A stretch of DNA of 64,000 nucleotides from Stratiolaelaps scimitus (GCA_019614645.1 JABWDB010000008.1:6572001-6636000), one strand, 5' to 3'. Shown: positions 1-13,892, numbered from the stretch's first letter. Numbers and translations: made by a program. The notes: a model not told the origin generated them from the sequence alone.

Positions 1-1963
1 CCAACAAGTAAGCTAGTGTAGTTGTAGCGTTGTGGTGTAGTGCAGATGTGCTACCGATCGTCGAAGAGAGCTCTGTAGCTGCTTCTGTTGCTGCAAGTCG
101 CTCGATTGCTGGTGGTGGACTACGGCGAGTGCTGGACGTAAGGTACTCTATGAGTCTCTCTATCCCTCTTGTCCCGCTCTTGTCCTTGATCATGAGCCTC
201 GGAGCGCTCAGAGAAGGCTCGTTGACACCCGGACAGCCCTTACAGCTTTGAAGAGATCCGCTTGCATTTGCACTCCCTGCTCCTCTTCGTGTCCCCATCA
301 TGTTATCCGTTCGTGTTCCAGTTGAGTGTGCGCGTGTGTACCATGAACGCCCCTTTCAGCAATTCAGCGTCCTCCTCTTTCATCCGTAGATATATCATGC
401 ATTCGGCTATGTGGCTGGACCAGTGGCGTTCAACAATGTGAGGCGTTCAAGGATCGCTAGATACAATCAGGGCGGCCGTAACGGCGGTGTTTGGCATTTT
501 GAACTCAAAATCCCTAGAAGGATACGGGATCCTGAAATAAAACTGGCTCTATAGAACAGCACTCGTGCCGTACACGAAGCCAGCCCTCATGCCCATATCG
601 ATTGGCAACAAGGGTCTGTTGGGATGGATTTTTCTTTAGACGTACGTACGCATGGATCTATACTCTAATGCAGTGGATTTTCGTTTCATCTACGAGTCGA
701 CTGAAATGGTCATCGGAAAAGGAACATCGTTGTTTTTAGTTTAATCTAGAAAATACACAGATACCACTTTCCTCTCCTACTGTAACTTGTCTCAGTGGTG
801 CTTGTATTATAGGCATGTGTCATACCTTAGCAATCACGCGAGCTGTGTAGTCATAACAAGCCAAGAGAATTTGCTTCAAATAGATTTTTCAAGTTGGAAT
901 AGTGACACATGAAAACATTTTTGTTTTCCCTTTGTAATCCCAGTAGTCCCGTGTATCTATTACAAATGAGAGCAGATAATCGTCTAGCTATGGGAATATG
1001 GGGTAGAGGGGATTATTATTATTATTTGTTCATATCGACGCGGACCTGATGAAAAAAGCAGCTCTAAGGCTAAACCTCTAACATAGTGTTTCTCTCTCGT
1101 ATTATTTGCTTTTCTACGCTGCGCTTTGTCGTTACAGGGGCACTGCGTTCGATGTCTAGCTGGAATCTTGTCACTCTGCCATGCATCCTACTGCTACTTT
1201 TGCGCCGCCTTTCGTGAGGCTGTCTCGGGGTTGGAGACGTCGTAATAGCTCCTTGCAGCCGCCGCAACACTCCAACGGACGCGGTCAACCTCTTCCACAA
1301 GCTGAAATGCCCGAACACGTATCATAAAATACATAGATATCCGACCCGTAAACGAAGAAGGTCGTCGTCGGATTCGAGCGCGACAACAAGAAGTCAACCA
1401 AAGTCTACCACTGCGTGTTGAGGCAAGGCAGAAGCGAGGAGAACGGGAGACCAGCGTGCCGGTGGCCGTCACCGGCTGCCGACCATATCGAAACCCAAAC
1501 TGCACCCACTTCGCTCGGGGTCCTCCGCCAACTGACTGAACCTAAATCATGGCAACACCACCAACGTAGCAACTTATTACGTGCATCGTGTCTTTTGTGA
1601 GCGTGTCCATGCTCCAAGCATGTCTCTGCCTGTTCACGTATATCGGTCAGACAACCGAGAGTGTCAATCCCGTTGACGTCTCGAACGAGCGAGGACTCCC
1701 GATAAGCACACCTGTATATTCACTCCTGTATGTGTACATAGTAATTGAAAATATATATGAGAAACAACAACCCCAGAAGAAGCGAGAAAGAAAGCGAGAA
1801 GCATACTGACTAAATGTACTCGACTGTAAAACTGAGACACACAATAGGCCACATATATATATGTGTATGTAAAAGAAGCAGAGGGGAAGGTATCAGCCGG
1901 CACGAGCCAAAGGACTATGGAGAAGGAATGTACGAGTCACACATAGTAATCATACTCTCTCTG

Positions 1964-1965
<2 letters not shown>

Positions 1966-1997
<32 letters not shown>
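1966..1997. repeat. (AT)n microsatellite
   Basis: Uninterrupted alternating A/T run of about 16 units, the first of a series of similar tracts spread over the window. Confidence 0.95.
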
Positions 1998-2000
<3 letters not shown>

Positions 2001-3781
2001 AGAGAGTGTATACAAAAGTATGGCGAGGTCTGGTTGAGACACACGGAGACAGAAATGATGTCTGCTGCGATACGGAGCAGTAGACGGCGCGCAGCCTCCG
2101 GTGGTCTTAGACCGAGCTTAGGGAGTACGGTGAAGATATAGAAAGCTTAGAACAGAATCCGGAAATGAATAAATGAACGAATACGAGAAAAAAAACGTGG
2201 ATTTAGACCAGTTCTACAGTTCCCTAGCTGAAGCAGTTCCTCGCTGTGTTGGTGTACGACTCCGTGGATGGAGCTGAACGCAGGATGAGCTGTAAGGAAC
2301 TTTGCATATGTGTTCATGTGAGGCGACACTGAGCTTAACGGAATTAATGGGTATAAGACTGAGACGGGATTTGTGGGTATGTGGGGAGAGGTTCAAAAAA
2401 CACTGGACACTAACTGTAACAGCAACAACGGAAGTTAGAAAACAAGGTATTACACGGTATTTGGCACAGAAGCAATGGACGCGGGTTGTTGGGCTGAATG
2501 ATGTAACCATATATTGGGCATAAGCAAAGGAAGCAAATAGCCGAACAGGACCACAAAAGATAACCGCAGTTCAAAATTGGAGACCAGCAACGCACGGGCC
2601 AGCAGCCGTAGGAAGTAGGTCACTCCGCTGGACGTGGAAACGTGGAATATCCTGTTTGCGCTACACAGGCCAACGGCAAAGGAGGGGGCAGATGCTGGCT
2701 CAACGCCAGGCTATATGCATCATTGGCCGCCATCATCATGAAGCAAATCTTGAGAAATGAAGAACGACCAATGGCCAACCACGAACTGTATCCCAGCGTA
2801 ATGGATTCCCTACCTGACGTTCGCTATTGCACGAAACCATGTATGTAACGCATTGTCCGTCTGTGTTAGCACACGTTCACCTGCACAGATCAGGTTTCCC
2901 ACTGTAAAAACGAAATGATCATGATAATTATTATAATAATGACGGTGATGATGGCGACGGTGAACTTGATTTAAAGGCAGAACGTCGATACATCCCTGTG
3001 TTATCAGCTTGTCAATGTGAGGATGTTAGTGTTCTCAAACGTGCAAGTAACAGAACTCAAATGTTCACATCAGCACACAAATGTGTACTCCTTAATGACA
3101 AAACCTTAACTCGTCCGAACGTTTGAAATGTCTTTTCGTTTAGGTTTTAGACAGCGACCTTTTTCTATACTGCTAACACCGGCGTATGAACAGCGGAACC
3201 AACGACAGAGGCTCCCTGTAGAATAATAGAAAATGGAGAAGTACTGTACTTATACTACATGTACACAAATTACTATTGAGTTCAATTCACGGAAACGAAA
3301 ATGTCGTTTAAGTGATAACAACGGCGACATCAAAGACAGATGAGTCCACCAGGAAGTAGAGCTGACACTTCGGGGGGAACGAGGTGGTTGTAGTGGAGTG
3401 TACTATATGTCTATAGCGATAGGTATCCAACTTACAGCGATGCGCCACTGCGTTCCACTGCTTTGAGCACGGTCCGCCACGCTTTCACGGCTGGATTTTA
3501 GAAAGGCACACAAACGTTCGTCTTGGGCCAACCTTCTGATAGTTCAATTAATTTATCCACTGCCGTCTCTCTCCCGCTTCCCAAGGTCGTCCCAATCTCT
3601 CGTGCCCAATTCGGCGGTCTTAGAAAATATTCATGACTTAGAACGCGCTGACTAAACAACTGACTCTAGTGTTGACTCATGGATGAACGCGTAATTGCCA
3701 TTCAACTGCGTGTTTACGATTTCGGTTTTACAATACTTCGCTTTCTATTCATGTTGCGGAGCCTGCGTCTTATCATTCTGC

Positions 3782-3783
<2 letters not shown>

Positions 3784-3815
<32 letters not shown>

Positions 3816-3835
3816 GATCACTACAGGGTCCATCG
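3784..3835. repeat. (TAA)n microsatellite
   Basis: About 17 perfect TAA units, the longest trinucleotide tract in the window. Confidence 0.95.
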
Positions 3836-5071
3836 GAATCATTGACGATACCATCGTCCTTTAACGGCATTTAGCGGGTACGGACATATGACGAGAACAA
3901 GTACGATGTGAGTAGATCTAGCAAAATTCAAACAGCTGGAATGTCAGTGGCGTGTCACCAATTCATAGGAGAAACTGGTTGAATGCGTAGGGGGCTCTGA
4001 CTGTGGAGATGAGTGGTGATGTTTTGTCTATGTGTAAGTGCGTTTACTGTACGTGGGGTGTAGACGTCGTATGGCCCCAGCGGTTGTATCATCCTCGCGG
4101 GGGGGAGAGGGTTAACGATCGTAAGCTAATGTTGATGGATACAACATAGGATCGCAATCTGATTGCCCACGAAGGAGATGCCGATGATGGATAGTAATTA
4201 CTCTCCGGGACACGATACACCTTGATGGCTTAAAGGTAAGATTTAAAGGAGGCAAACTGGCCGGGGAAGAGGTGGGCGCATAAAAACAAAATCACATGAA
4301 ATGGGAACATGTTCATTAGGGCATATATGATTTAGGTAAAGTGGGGTTGACATGAGTTCAGTCGATACACGTCGAACACAGCATACAAATAACAACAACC
4401 GGTAAACACCTAGAAATTGCAGCGATGATAAATTTGTGAAAGAGGACTTCATGAACAGACTTCATGGCTTCATGACCTTGGAGATTGCCACCACAGGAGG
4501 GGCCAGAATTCTGTCAGTGTGTTCGCTATTGGGGGTTGTACTCTCTGATAGCGGAGACTTACCTCCGTCTGGTCGTCGACGGAAGTAAAGGCGGAACGCA
4601 TATTCCCCCATCGAGTTGGGCTGTTTCTTGGTCGAGTGCAACTGCTAAGAAAACAGAACAAAGCTAGAATCCTAGTTTTTGGTTTGGCGCGATAGTCCAG
4701 TTCATTTTCGAGAAAACGCTCGTGTTAACAGGGTCCGTCGAGGATACTTCTCCCATGCATGCAGTTGAATGACTTCACCAGACTTCGCGGGTCGCTGTGC
4801 ACTCAACGATGTTCTTGTGGCCGGGGCTCATAACGCGAAGGGGCAAAGCAATCTACAAGCAACGTCCGAACTGTTTAGCCAAAACGAAGATTTCCGGACG
4901 CGGTGCACTTCTCGACGAAAACACACCCGTCGTCCATCGGCGATGCACACACAGAGGACGTGATGGTCTTCGGCCTCGCAGTCTTAGTATTTGATGAGAC
5001 GAGAACGTCCAAGCACGTACGAGTGCTCCCCTTCATTTTGAATTCGTATTTTCTGTCTTTCGCGCCACCCG

Positions 5072-5111
5072 CTCTCTCTCTCTCTCTCTCACTCTCTCTA
5101 TATCTCTCTCT
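5072..5111. repeat. (CT)n tract, interrupted
   Basis: CT repeats broken by short ACTCTC and TATATC interruptions. On the minus strand this is a GAGA-rich tract. Confidence 0.9.
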
Positions 5112-5928
5112 CATTTTATTTTTAGCGTCCTTCGTATTTTCTTATGCTCGCCAATCAAATTGCCATCACCATAGCGTTCACGACTCTGCCCGCTCGCGGT
5201 GAACGGCAGTGAGCCGTACGACCACAGCGTATGGCAATCCGACATAATCGTGGAGCATTCAAAGCAGCATTCATTCCCCCCTACGCTCTGCATTAAGTTG
5301 CTCGCACACTGCTGGCCGGCAGTGGTGCGTGGTAAATGGTGAACGGTAACGACCGTTTCGTCCACGTCTCGCGGCCGCACAAGACGAGACGCAGAGGTGA
5401 TTATGGTTTAATTAGAGCTGGCGGCCACGCCACCCCGCTGTATCGTGGGTCTGGAAACGTATAATGGAATTATTGCTCCCCTCATGTGAATGTGTCTTTA
5501 TGATTGTGCTTCGTTATGTACTTTGTGCTGAATAACTACTGAAGGAAGTGGAAGATTTAACAAAAAATTAAGAGGGAAAAAACGCGATATTTTTAGGGAG
5601 ACAGAGACGATTCAGACCAAGTGGGCAGGGGTGGGTGAGTGACGATTTTATGAGTTGATGGTAGAATCCATCCACGTGACGTGCTAGGCTATGATATGAG
5701 CAAGCAGCTCTACCAAAGATGAAAAAACCGGGGATAGTAGTTGTTTTCGACGTTGGGTAGCTGCCGCTAACGGGGAAATATTCTCAAACAATTCTACTCT
5801 TTAAATCCAACTGGATCGAGCGCCAGACAAAATCGCAGCATGTCTAACTGTCAAGAACACACGACATATATATGCTTTTCGCGCCAAGCCATAGCATGGG
5901 GCTCATCCAGAAACGCTCGGTCGAGCCG

Positions 5929-5931
<3 letters not shown>

Positions 5932-5959
<28 letters not shown>
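5932..5959. repeat. (AT)n microsatellite
   Basis: About 14 AT units followed directly by GCGAGCGAGCGAGCC, a short GCGA tetranucleotide run. Confidence 0.95.
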
Positions 5960-6463
5960 GCGAGCGAGCGAGCCTTAAGTGAACTGACTGACAAGAAGAC
6001 GATTTGTTTTCTACATGATATGGCCCAACTCCTAGGTGGTTCGCCGTCTACTGATAACCACGCGACCCAACCATCACCCCTCCCCCCTCAAGGTCTGATG
6101 CAGCTGGCGGCTTCGACATTTTCAGCTGGATGAAAAGTCCATCTGCATTATCCTTGTGTCCTTCTGCTAGACGGAAAGCAAGGCAAAATAATACTGTATG
6201 TTTTTATTGATAAGAATCATAACGAGAAGCAAAGAAACAAGCAAATACACATACAGATACATGTATTCACACGTGCACACACTCGAGCCACAAACTCTGC
6301 ATCGAGGAGGGAGATTGTGTGCGCATGTGAACAAATACGGGAGGAAATAAAACGCAACAGAATCATTGCTATTACAGACAAGGATTAGATATAACACGAG
6401 ACACAGAGTTGCAAATGAGGTAGAGATAATTATATTATTACTACATATACGGTGAATAAGAAG

Positions 6464-6491
<28 letters not shown>
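6464..6491. repeat. (AT)n microsatellite
   Basis: About 14 AT units in an AT-rich context. Confidence 0.95.
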
Positions 6492-6495
<4 letters not shown>

Positions 6496-7463
6496 TCTAT
6501 ATATGATTGCTACGAATTGTTACAACATTGGTCAACGAGCCTACGTGTCAATGATAATGGACTGGTAACGAGGTGAGGAATACTATTATAGTAAATAAAC
6601 TAAATAAGCTAATGAAGGGCGAATCCGCTGCGGCGGCGAGTGGACCGCCCATCACCGATGAGCAGAGGCGGGCTGAGGAGCGACTGAAATGAGAATGAGA
6701 GCGAAATGATAAATGTGAGCGAATGACAAGATATTATGAAGATGATGATGAAACCATAACAAAATGGGATTGCAGAAAATGACCTAAAAAAAGCTGACAC
6801 ACTTATGAATAAAAAGGGATCCAGAAAGATAAAGAGTAATTTTGGAGAAACTGAATCTGTTGTGTTTTCATTGTTCGCTGGTTGCGTTTAGTTAGATCAT
6901 TGTCAACTTTAACTATCTGAGTGTCAAATTGAGCTAACCATAACTTAATAGCGCACACGTCCCAGAAATCTGGGCCTATCAATCTGGCATGGTATATATA
7001 TATATCGCATTTATTATAATATATTAAACGTTACAATAGGTCGGAATTTCTAGGGATTATGGGGGTGTATATATATATATTGTTTTCGTATATTTTCCGT
7101 GTTTTAAAGTCGATTGACTTTACCTTGAAAGAGCTTCATTATTTCGAAAATCCGCTTCTACAATTGAACAGCGGAGGTGTCACGCGCGGAGAGCTAACCT
7201 ATTTAACAAGATGTATAATGTGCAATCTTACCCAACCGGCTAGTCCCAATTCAAAAGCCAATCTTGCATAATAAAGTGGCTGACATGATACGATGAATGC
7301 TCAAAGATACAACTGTCACACCATCTACCTGCGTGCCACATGCATGAACCGTTGAAATATCGTATTTTAAATTATTCCGATCTTAATATTCAATTCTTCG
7401 CGGGCTCCACCTGCTGACAGCGCTCCGTTGACGCGTTCCTACGCTAACTGCAGTCTACTACAA

Positions 7464-7484
7464 TTGTTGTTGTTGTTGTTGTTG
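7464..7484. repeat. (GTT)n microsatellite
   Basis: Seven GTT units followed by GTCGTCG. Confidence 0.9.
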
Positions 7485-10400
7485 TCGTCGAAATATGAAT
7501 TATTCTACGATAGGACGGACTGCTTGGAGCACTTGGCACATCTCATCTGCGATTTCACCTCACCTTGATTAGTTCACGCTCTCTCTCTTTCCACGTCCGT
7601 TCCTCCAACGGCTCTCAGACGTCTAGAATTCAAAGAGTGGTTATGGCACCTAAAAAGCTAGATGCTTACAATATTTAATCCAGAATATTGAAAGAACGTT
7701 CTCGCAGCAGCAGGGAGCTCCTTCGAACGGGGAATCATTTTGGCACAAAACCGCACCGATTGAATCCTTTACAAAATATGGAAGAAAGAAAAACTTAACA
7801 AAGCTATTGCACATGAAATGTAAAACCACTCAAATTAAAGGCTCAATTTGGATCAATAGAGGATTTTGCAGGCTTTTTCCTCTTCGCCTGTTGCTCCTTG
7901 TCATTAATCGTCGTCAGCGGCCATTTACTGCATGTTAATGTAGGTCTCCACATTTACTTAGTTTACAATCAAGGTTACCATCCAGTAGCAAGTTTCACAA
8001 CGAGTGTATGTCGTACGTTAGAGATGGCGTGCCCCTATGTGAGTTATCTCGTGCCTAAAACGTGGCGAGCGTTTTCATAGAAACTCGCCTGCCTGTATAA
8101 CACATGGAAGGAATGTGGATTCCAACTCGGAGGCAATCAGTGCATTTCTCTCCAGCTCTCACCAATCTCGGGTGACATAGCCTGTAATTCGGTTATCACT
8201 CACAGAATTACACACTCACATACATGCGCGCGCAAGCGTTATTAATTGTGATTGAATATGGCGCGGGCTGTGACGCCAGAGCGGCTAGATGCGTTTTAAA
8301 TTTAATTTAACTAAAAACAGATCATACTCAAGGCCACCTACTTTAGGAGTAGACACACATTGCGGATATATACGCGGCGGCCACATCATAATCACAGGCG
8401 CCATGAATGGTAGAATCTACCCACAATCGTATCTTGCACCATTCTGGCATAATAGTAATCATCGGCCTCTGTTCGTTGCACAGAGATCCTGACATGATGC
8501 CCGTAACATGCGTATGGGTTTCTTAACCGCAGGTACAACAACGGGCAGATAAACACAAAACGTTCAATGTGTTTAGTAGCGAATTGCTTTATATTCTGAC
8601 GTATGTGAGGGTTGTGCGATCAATAATATCTTGTTAGTAGTCTTTCGAATCACTTCTTAGAGTTTTGCGTCCCCAAATATATTATTCCCAACAGCCAAGC
8701 CGTCGGTACGATAGCGCACGCTCAAGATCATAGTGATTAACCTTTCCGAGCTTGCCGTACGCGCACGAGCTCTGTGTAGATTTCAACGAAAGATACTAAT
8801 TGTAGGTATCAATATGATTTATAATCACCATTCAATTGACGGTTTGTTTTATGTGGCCGGGAGTCAAGTCCGAACCGACTCGATTAGCCATGATGAAGAT
8901 TGTGAATTCGCTAAGGAAATGGTGCTGCGAAGCGTTCTCTGAATCTGGCCGTCCTCGGCTGGCTAGACAGAACCAGTGTTAATTTTAATTAGTGAGCTAC
9001 TATTTATGAGGCAAGACTGCGCGCTGGAAAAGAAACACGGTCCTCAGAATCCATTCCGTGTCTCTCGGGATTTCTTAAACCACTACGTTCAACAGTACGT
9101 TAGAGATCTTCTCCCCATTCTATTTGTCACGTTAGTGTTCTAACTACGTCCTCGAAAGTTGACACGCGTAATTCCTCTCATTTTTATTGTGATATTATCA
9201 GACTTGGCCGCGTATCTTTCACGTCCGCTAGTCCTCTGGATGTCTTCTATTTCCGGTTAAAGCCAGCCAAGGCATGCAGGATGCAGCCTCTCCCGCCGCC
9301 TTGTTTCGATTTTGTGTCGAGCCAAACCTATGAGAAGTGTTCAGCAGTTCGCAGTGCTTGCCTCTTGACTCGCATTAATCCTCTATGCAGTTGCTATTGT
9401 TAAATATGCCTGTTTACCGGCAGGGCCACAGCAAGTTTTCGGGGGCCACCGATTACCACATTTGCCCCACCGCTCGTACCATCTGTGGTCTAGTCTTGAC
9501 GAATAAACATGCAATATTAAAGGTATCGCCTGGCAACAAATTAAGCTACGTTGGATGAGTACCACCATGTAACTACCAAGGAGGTCACTATTCTCAATTT
9601 CGTGAAGGACTTTAATCGCCGTCCTTCGATCAACAAGGGACTCGAGCAGTGGTATATACAAATCCTGACCTTGAGTGCACCGATCTGGCCTTCAAACGGT
9701 TGCCCTAGAAATTCAAAGTAGCATTAACCCATGCAATGGACCGAATCGAAAATAACGGGATTAAAATTTACTTACTACATTAAAATTTCATTTCATTGAA
9801 TAAGAGTACTGACTCGCAGCACACACGTTGCATTGATTTTATATAGTATTGCCTAGATCGATTCAGGACTCTCCGCATACGGATACAACCACGTTCCAGA
9901 ATGTGATATATGAGCTATACCCGAATGTCGTGGCTCATTCAGCATTCTAGTAAGTATATATCTGATCGAAGGGGAGTCTTCTTAGGCGAAAATTTTATCG
10001 GGACTATTGCTCATTCCAAACACACCTTAGTGACGATCACTGCATATAAATGGCATCACCTTGCGCACCCAGATCGTGTTTTCGGAGATTTAGATTTCTT
10101 GTGACATCTCCACCCGTACATTCTGGCCAACTACAGTGCCACGATGACAAATATCCCTCGGCTATTGTTAACCGCGTTTTCACAAAATGCTCCATCGTCA
10201 GAGAGGCGCATAGAAGACGTCTTCGCCGCACACGATTTAAGGTACGAACGAATTTCTACAGAGTTAACTCTATCCCACACTAGAATATGTTGTCCTCATA
10301 CTTTGCTATCGGCCAGTGAAGGCGAGACATTACATTGTCTATTTGCTGCAGCTTTATGAGGTATATATTAATGACCTGAGCTCCCATTTGGCCGATATCC

Positions 10401-10754
10401 TCCCACTGAGAGACCACAACGGCTACACGATATTGGTATCGTGTACCAATATATTCTAACTTGATGTATGCCTGTATGCGTACATGGGCGTATGTGTGTA
10501 GGTGTTGGCATTGGCGAAGTCAGCATAAATGATTTATGTGAGGCCCACTCTGTCTTGGTAGTAATAAAATGAACGGTCCGAGCGCGGTCCCCTTCTTCGT
10601 ACCTTCTTCTTGTTTGCGTTCTACAGTTTCGTCTTTGGTAGTCATTGTAGGAAGGAAAAATACCACGTGCCATAACGCGGAGGTTAGCCATTGCTAGTCT
10701 AGCTAGGTATTCGGACAACAACACTGCATTCATACACTCACTGATACAGAGCTA

Positions 10755-10755
<1 letters not shown>

Positions 10756-10789
<34 letters not shown>
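10756..10789. repeat. (AT)n microsatellite
   Basis: About 17 perfect AT units. Confidence 0.95.
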
Positions 10790-10792
<3 letters not shown>

Positions 10793-12886
10793 GCTCAAAA
10801 CGCACTTTTGGGTTAGATTGACATTGTTGATTAACTACTTACATGATATATATTATCTACGTATATACAACTTTAAACATTCAACGTGTGCAACACACAG
10901 AACGTATGATGTGCCAATTATAGACGTGCTACGACGTAGTAAAACAATTGATAAGAATAAACTGTACGTGTATGGAGGAACGAGCCTTATTCGCACTATT
11001 TCCAGCGATTTTGTATCGCCTTGCGAGCCCCTCCGTAATCCTACAAGAATTTTTTTTGGGACCGCGCTATTAGCGAATAGCCGGAAAGTTTATTTTGGTG
11101 TTATAATCCTACAAGATTAATTATAGTCAACTGCGCTAGATTTAAGATTCGTTTTCGTATTTATTAATTATTGTGTCTACGCGGAGATGTGCAATAGAAG
11201 TGGACAGTACAACGAATTGCGTAATGTGTTTTGTGTATGCAACTTGATTAGGCAAACGACCAACTAAGATATCTTTGCGGTATTGGTACACAGAACTCTG
11301 TATAGTCGAGGTGTATGCAAGCTATATTGTAGCTACGGCAAGTAACAAATGAATGGTTCATGTAGGTTCCTCCTTTCGGACCATAGTACTCTATGTGGTC
11401 AAACACAAAATGTAATAATACCTTTAAACCTTGAGTGAGAAGCGTATCATGCACTGAGTACCAATGAGGTAGTATGGATCGTAGGACTCGTCGACTGAAT
11501 AACCACTTCACCTGTAGCCTATAATAAGAGCACTGATCATGGCCTGCAAAAAAGTTACGCTTTAGAGATTCTGTGAATCTATTCGATAGATGATTCTGGG
11601 ATTCTTTCTGTTTGCTGGGCGTTAAACTCATGCACACGATCTTCCTATCATTTTCTACGGGACCTTAGCTGTAAACTGCAACGTACCCTATAATCAACAT
11701 ACTTCCTATTCCAGTGGGAATTCGAAGCACGCAAAGCAGAGAAACTTCATCGAAGATATTTTTCGCCTTGGATGGTAGAGGAGCTTGAGTTCACGTCGGT
11801 TACAGCTAGGATTCATGAGTCCTAGCCTCGATACTAACCTGCCTTCTCTATCGAGTCTTTTCCCAAGCAAGAATGTAGAAGGGAACAATTGTCATATAAG
11901 CACAGCCATGTGTCGCCACGTCGGCTCACTTAAACAGAGCAAACATCGATCAACAACAGCGTTTGAGCGTCAATCCTGATTTTTAGTAAATATCGAAATT
12001 GTTAGAGCTTGCACCGATTAGCTTCCCTTGTTAATACGCCTTGTTTCTGCTATTTATACGCAAGTTCCTAACGTAGCGCTTCTGTCGACTATAGCGACTA
12101 TAGGTTGTGGCTTCAGTTGCAAAGGCGAAGCTCACGTACACCACCGTGCAATGTGTTACTATAATAGGAAGCAGCACCACGCCAGACAGGTCGAAGCAAA
12201 AAGACGCCAAAGAGTTTGCTTCCTTGTAAGCGGTAGAGAAAGTGCTTAGCAGTTGGGGAAAGCCGTCGAGGTAAAAGCGAACTTAACGCAAAGAAAAAAA
12301 CGACGCAGCGTGGGGTAACACTCCGGCGGAGACGTGTCTCGCGAAGTTTCCTGCGATGGTGAGAGTGCGCTTTCTGGTAAACGGCGCTCTCCTGCTCAGA
12401 ACGAGGCCGGCGTTCACCGCTCACTGAACTGGGCATTGCCGCTGGAAGCTGGCTCGTAAGAGGCAAAATGGAGTGATCAGTTGAGAAGAGCGGTTCTCGA
12501 CCCTCCCCGCCGATCTCAAGGGAGCACCAGCCAAGGTCATCACGGTTTGCTTGGCGCTGCAGATATCTTACCAGAATTGTTCCAGGTGTGGGTTCCTATC
12601 CGGCAAGAATCGCCCGTCTGGTAATCCGGGCCGCCAGCCAGCCAGCCCGTCGCGAATCTCTAGCTTGCCTGTTTGAAAGGTGAGTTTGATCGAAGTGCGC
12701 GGGGAAACGGACGCGGTGAGGTTTCGAAGCTACGCAGGGAAAGGCACGCCGGACCTGCCCGGCCCTCCGAGAGTAGTGATCGGTTCTCTTTCTCCATATG
12801 AGTGGTCCCCAGGGCCTAACGAAAACTGCCCTAAGCCTGTTAGCTGACTCTCGGCTACCTCCTTCAACGTTGGCGGGTCGGGGGGG

Positions 12887-12894
12887 TATAAAAG
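12887..12894 (+). promoter_or_regulatory. TATA box of a candidate promoter
   Basis: TATAAAAG lies in the context GGGGTATAAAAGG, close to the metazoan consensus. It sits at the end of a G/C-rich stretch (12.5-12.88 kb) within otherwise AT-rich DNA, as expected of a core promoter. Transcription should begin about 25-30 bp downstream, near 12912-12920; I see no unambiguous initiator there. The exon candidate that follows (ATG then a consensus donor) makes the call more likely than a chance TATA. Confidence 0.5.
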
Positions 12895-12914
12895 GAAAGT
12901 AGGTTAGCCAGATC

Positions 12915-13035
12915 TAGCTAAGCGGCAAATTAATTGTGACAAACTATCAAAGCACCCGCTAGGTATTAAAGTACCCGTCACCTGTCATACACCAAGAGAG
13001 AAACGCGAACAAATGCAGGAAACAGTACGAACACA
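12915..13035 (+). other. Candidate first exon with short N-terminal coding part
   Basis: Downstream of the TATA box a leader of about 100 nt reaches an ATG at 13013 in the favourable context GAACAAATG. After 7 codons plus 2 nt (Met-Gln-Glu-Thr-Val-Arg-Thr) the sequence runs into ACA|GTAAGT, a consensus 5' splice site at 13036. This TATA, leader, ATG and early donor arrangement is typical of arthropod genes whose first coding exon is very short. The start of the feature is an estimate of the transcription start. The product is unknown because no acceptor could be paired with this donor; the next exon must start in the matching phase (2 nt carried over). Confidence 0.4.
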
Positions 13036-13449
13036 GTAAGTAAATAATACAGGTGTCGCCAATGTTACAACCTTCCTCGGACTCCCCTGATCTGCCCACT
13101 AATTCCTTCTAAATAGTGAGGAATTCTTTGATAAATAGTTGACTTATCCAAACGTTTCACAATTTATAATAGTTGTGCAACCATGTGCACTATTCTGCCT
13201 AATCATGAATTACCGCATGGTACACGTTCAGCATGACGAAACATCTACCTTGAACGTAGTCGGTGTAGTCTCGACTTGAAATGCTGCAAGAGGCGTGGAA
13301 TAGGTGCGTTCTATTCTATCCAATCTTACGGACATCCAATCTTACTGACGTAAGTGTTGGAATGAGTGGCAAACGAGTACGTACCGTGCAACTTCATTTT
13401 ACCTTTATATGAGGAACTGTAAATCTTCAGCCCGTAAAGCTTAAAAGGT

Positions 13450-13472
13450 AATATATATATATATATATATAT
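13450..13472. repeat. (AT)n microsatellite
   Basis: About 11 perfect AT units. Confidence 0.95.
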
Positions 13473-13847
13473 GCAATGGACAACTTGCAATGGTGAAAGG
13501 CGAACATATTGGAAATTCTAACAATCTTCCTTGAGACAGAGTGGGTGTGTCTAAACGGCTTGGGAAGGGTGTGTGCGTCACGTGAAACGGACGGCAGTCG
13601 ACAAGTGTTCACAATTAATCAGTGGTAATCACGCGGGTCTGATCCTCGCTAATTAATTTCATTAGCTCTATTGGTCATTGTTGCTCAGGCGGCGCCGGGC
13701 GTCAAGGAGCGTGTTGCAGGGTTTAACCAGCTGTTATGAGTGCATGGTTTGGTTTATGCACAGTCGGGGCTGCCGAATATCAACCAGGTTTTTCGCCGAT
13801 TTTCTGATCAGCAAAATTTAGTTACCGTATCCATCTGCACGTAAATG

Positions 13848-13892
13848 TTTTATTAACTTATTAACGGAACTGCAGTGTTACAATGCTTAAGT
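13848..13892. repeat. Copy of a dispersed repeat, tail part
   Basis: This 45-bp block matches 14543-14586 at roughly four positions in five and ends in the identical TTACAATGCTTAAG. The 17-mer at 13860-13876 (ATTAACGGAACTGCAGT) recurs exactly at 62845-62861. It is read as the tail of the same short interspersed element whose fuller copy lies 0.7 kb downstream. The tRNA-like head is not recognisable in this copy. Confidence 0.55.

Larger units (their letters stand above)
1..12700. other. AT-rich non-coding stretch
   Basis: No frame in this long segment has recognisable protein domains or a convincing set of start and splice signals. It holds the microsatellites listed separately, small hairpins and one pair of 15-bp direct repeats near 11.0-11.1 kb. 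The open frame at 12-251 shows a coding-like codon pattern and passes a GTAAGG donor-like site near 139, so the left edge could be the end of a gene lying outside the window; I cannot support more than that. Intergenic or deep intronic DNA is the simplest reading. Confidence 0.5.

Noticed and set aside
5111..5380. Minus frame of 89 codons with good codon pattern
   Set aside because: No start context, splice site or domain; isolated in AT-rich DNA. It remains a possible exon but cannot be supported.
9383..9720. Minus-strand phrases faintly like a gypsy FLG-x-x motif (FEFLGQPFEG)
   Set aside because: The neighbouring residues do not follow the reverse transcriptase or RNase H pattern in any frame.
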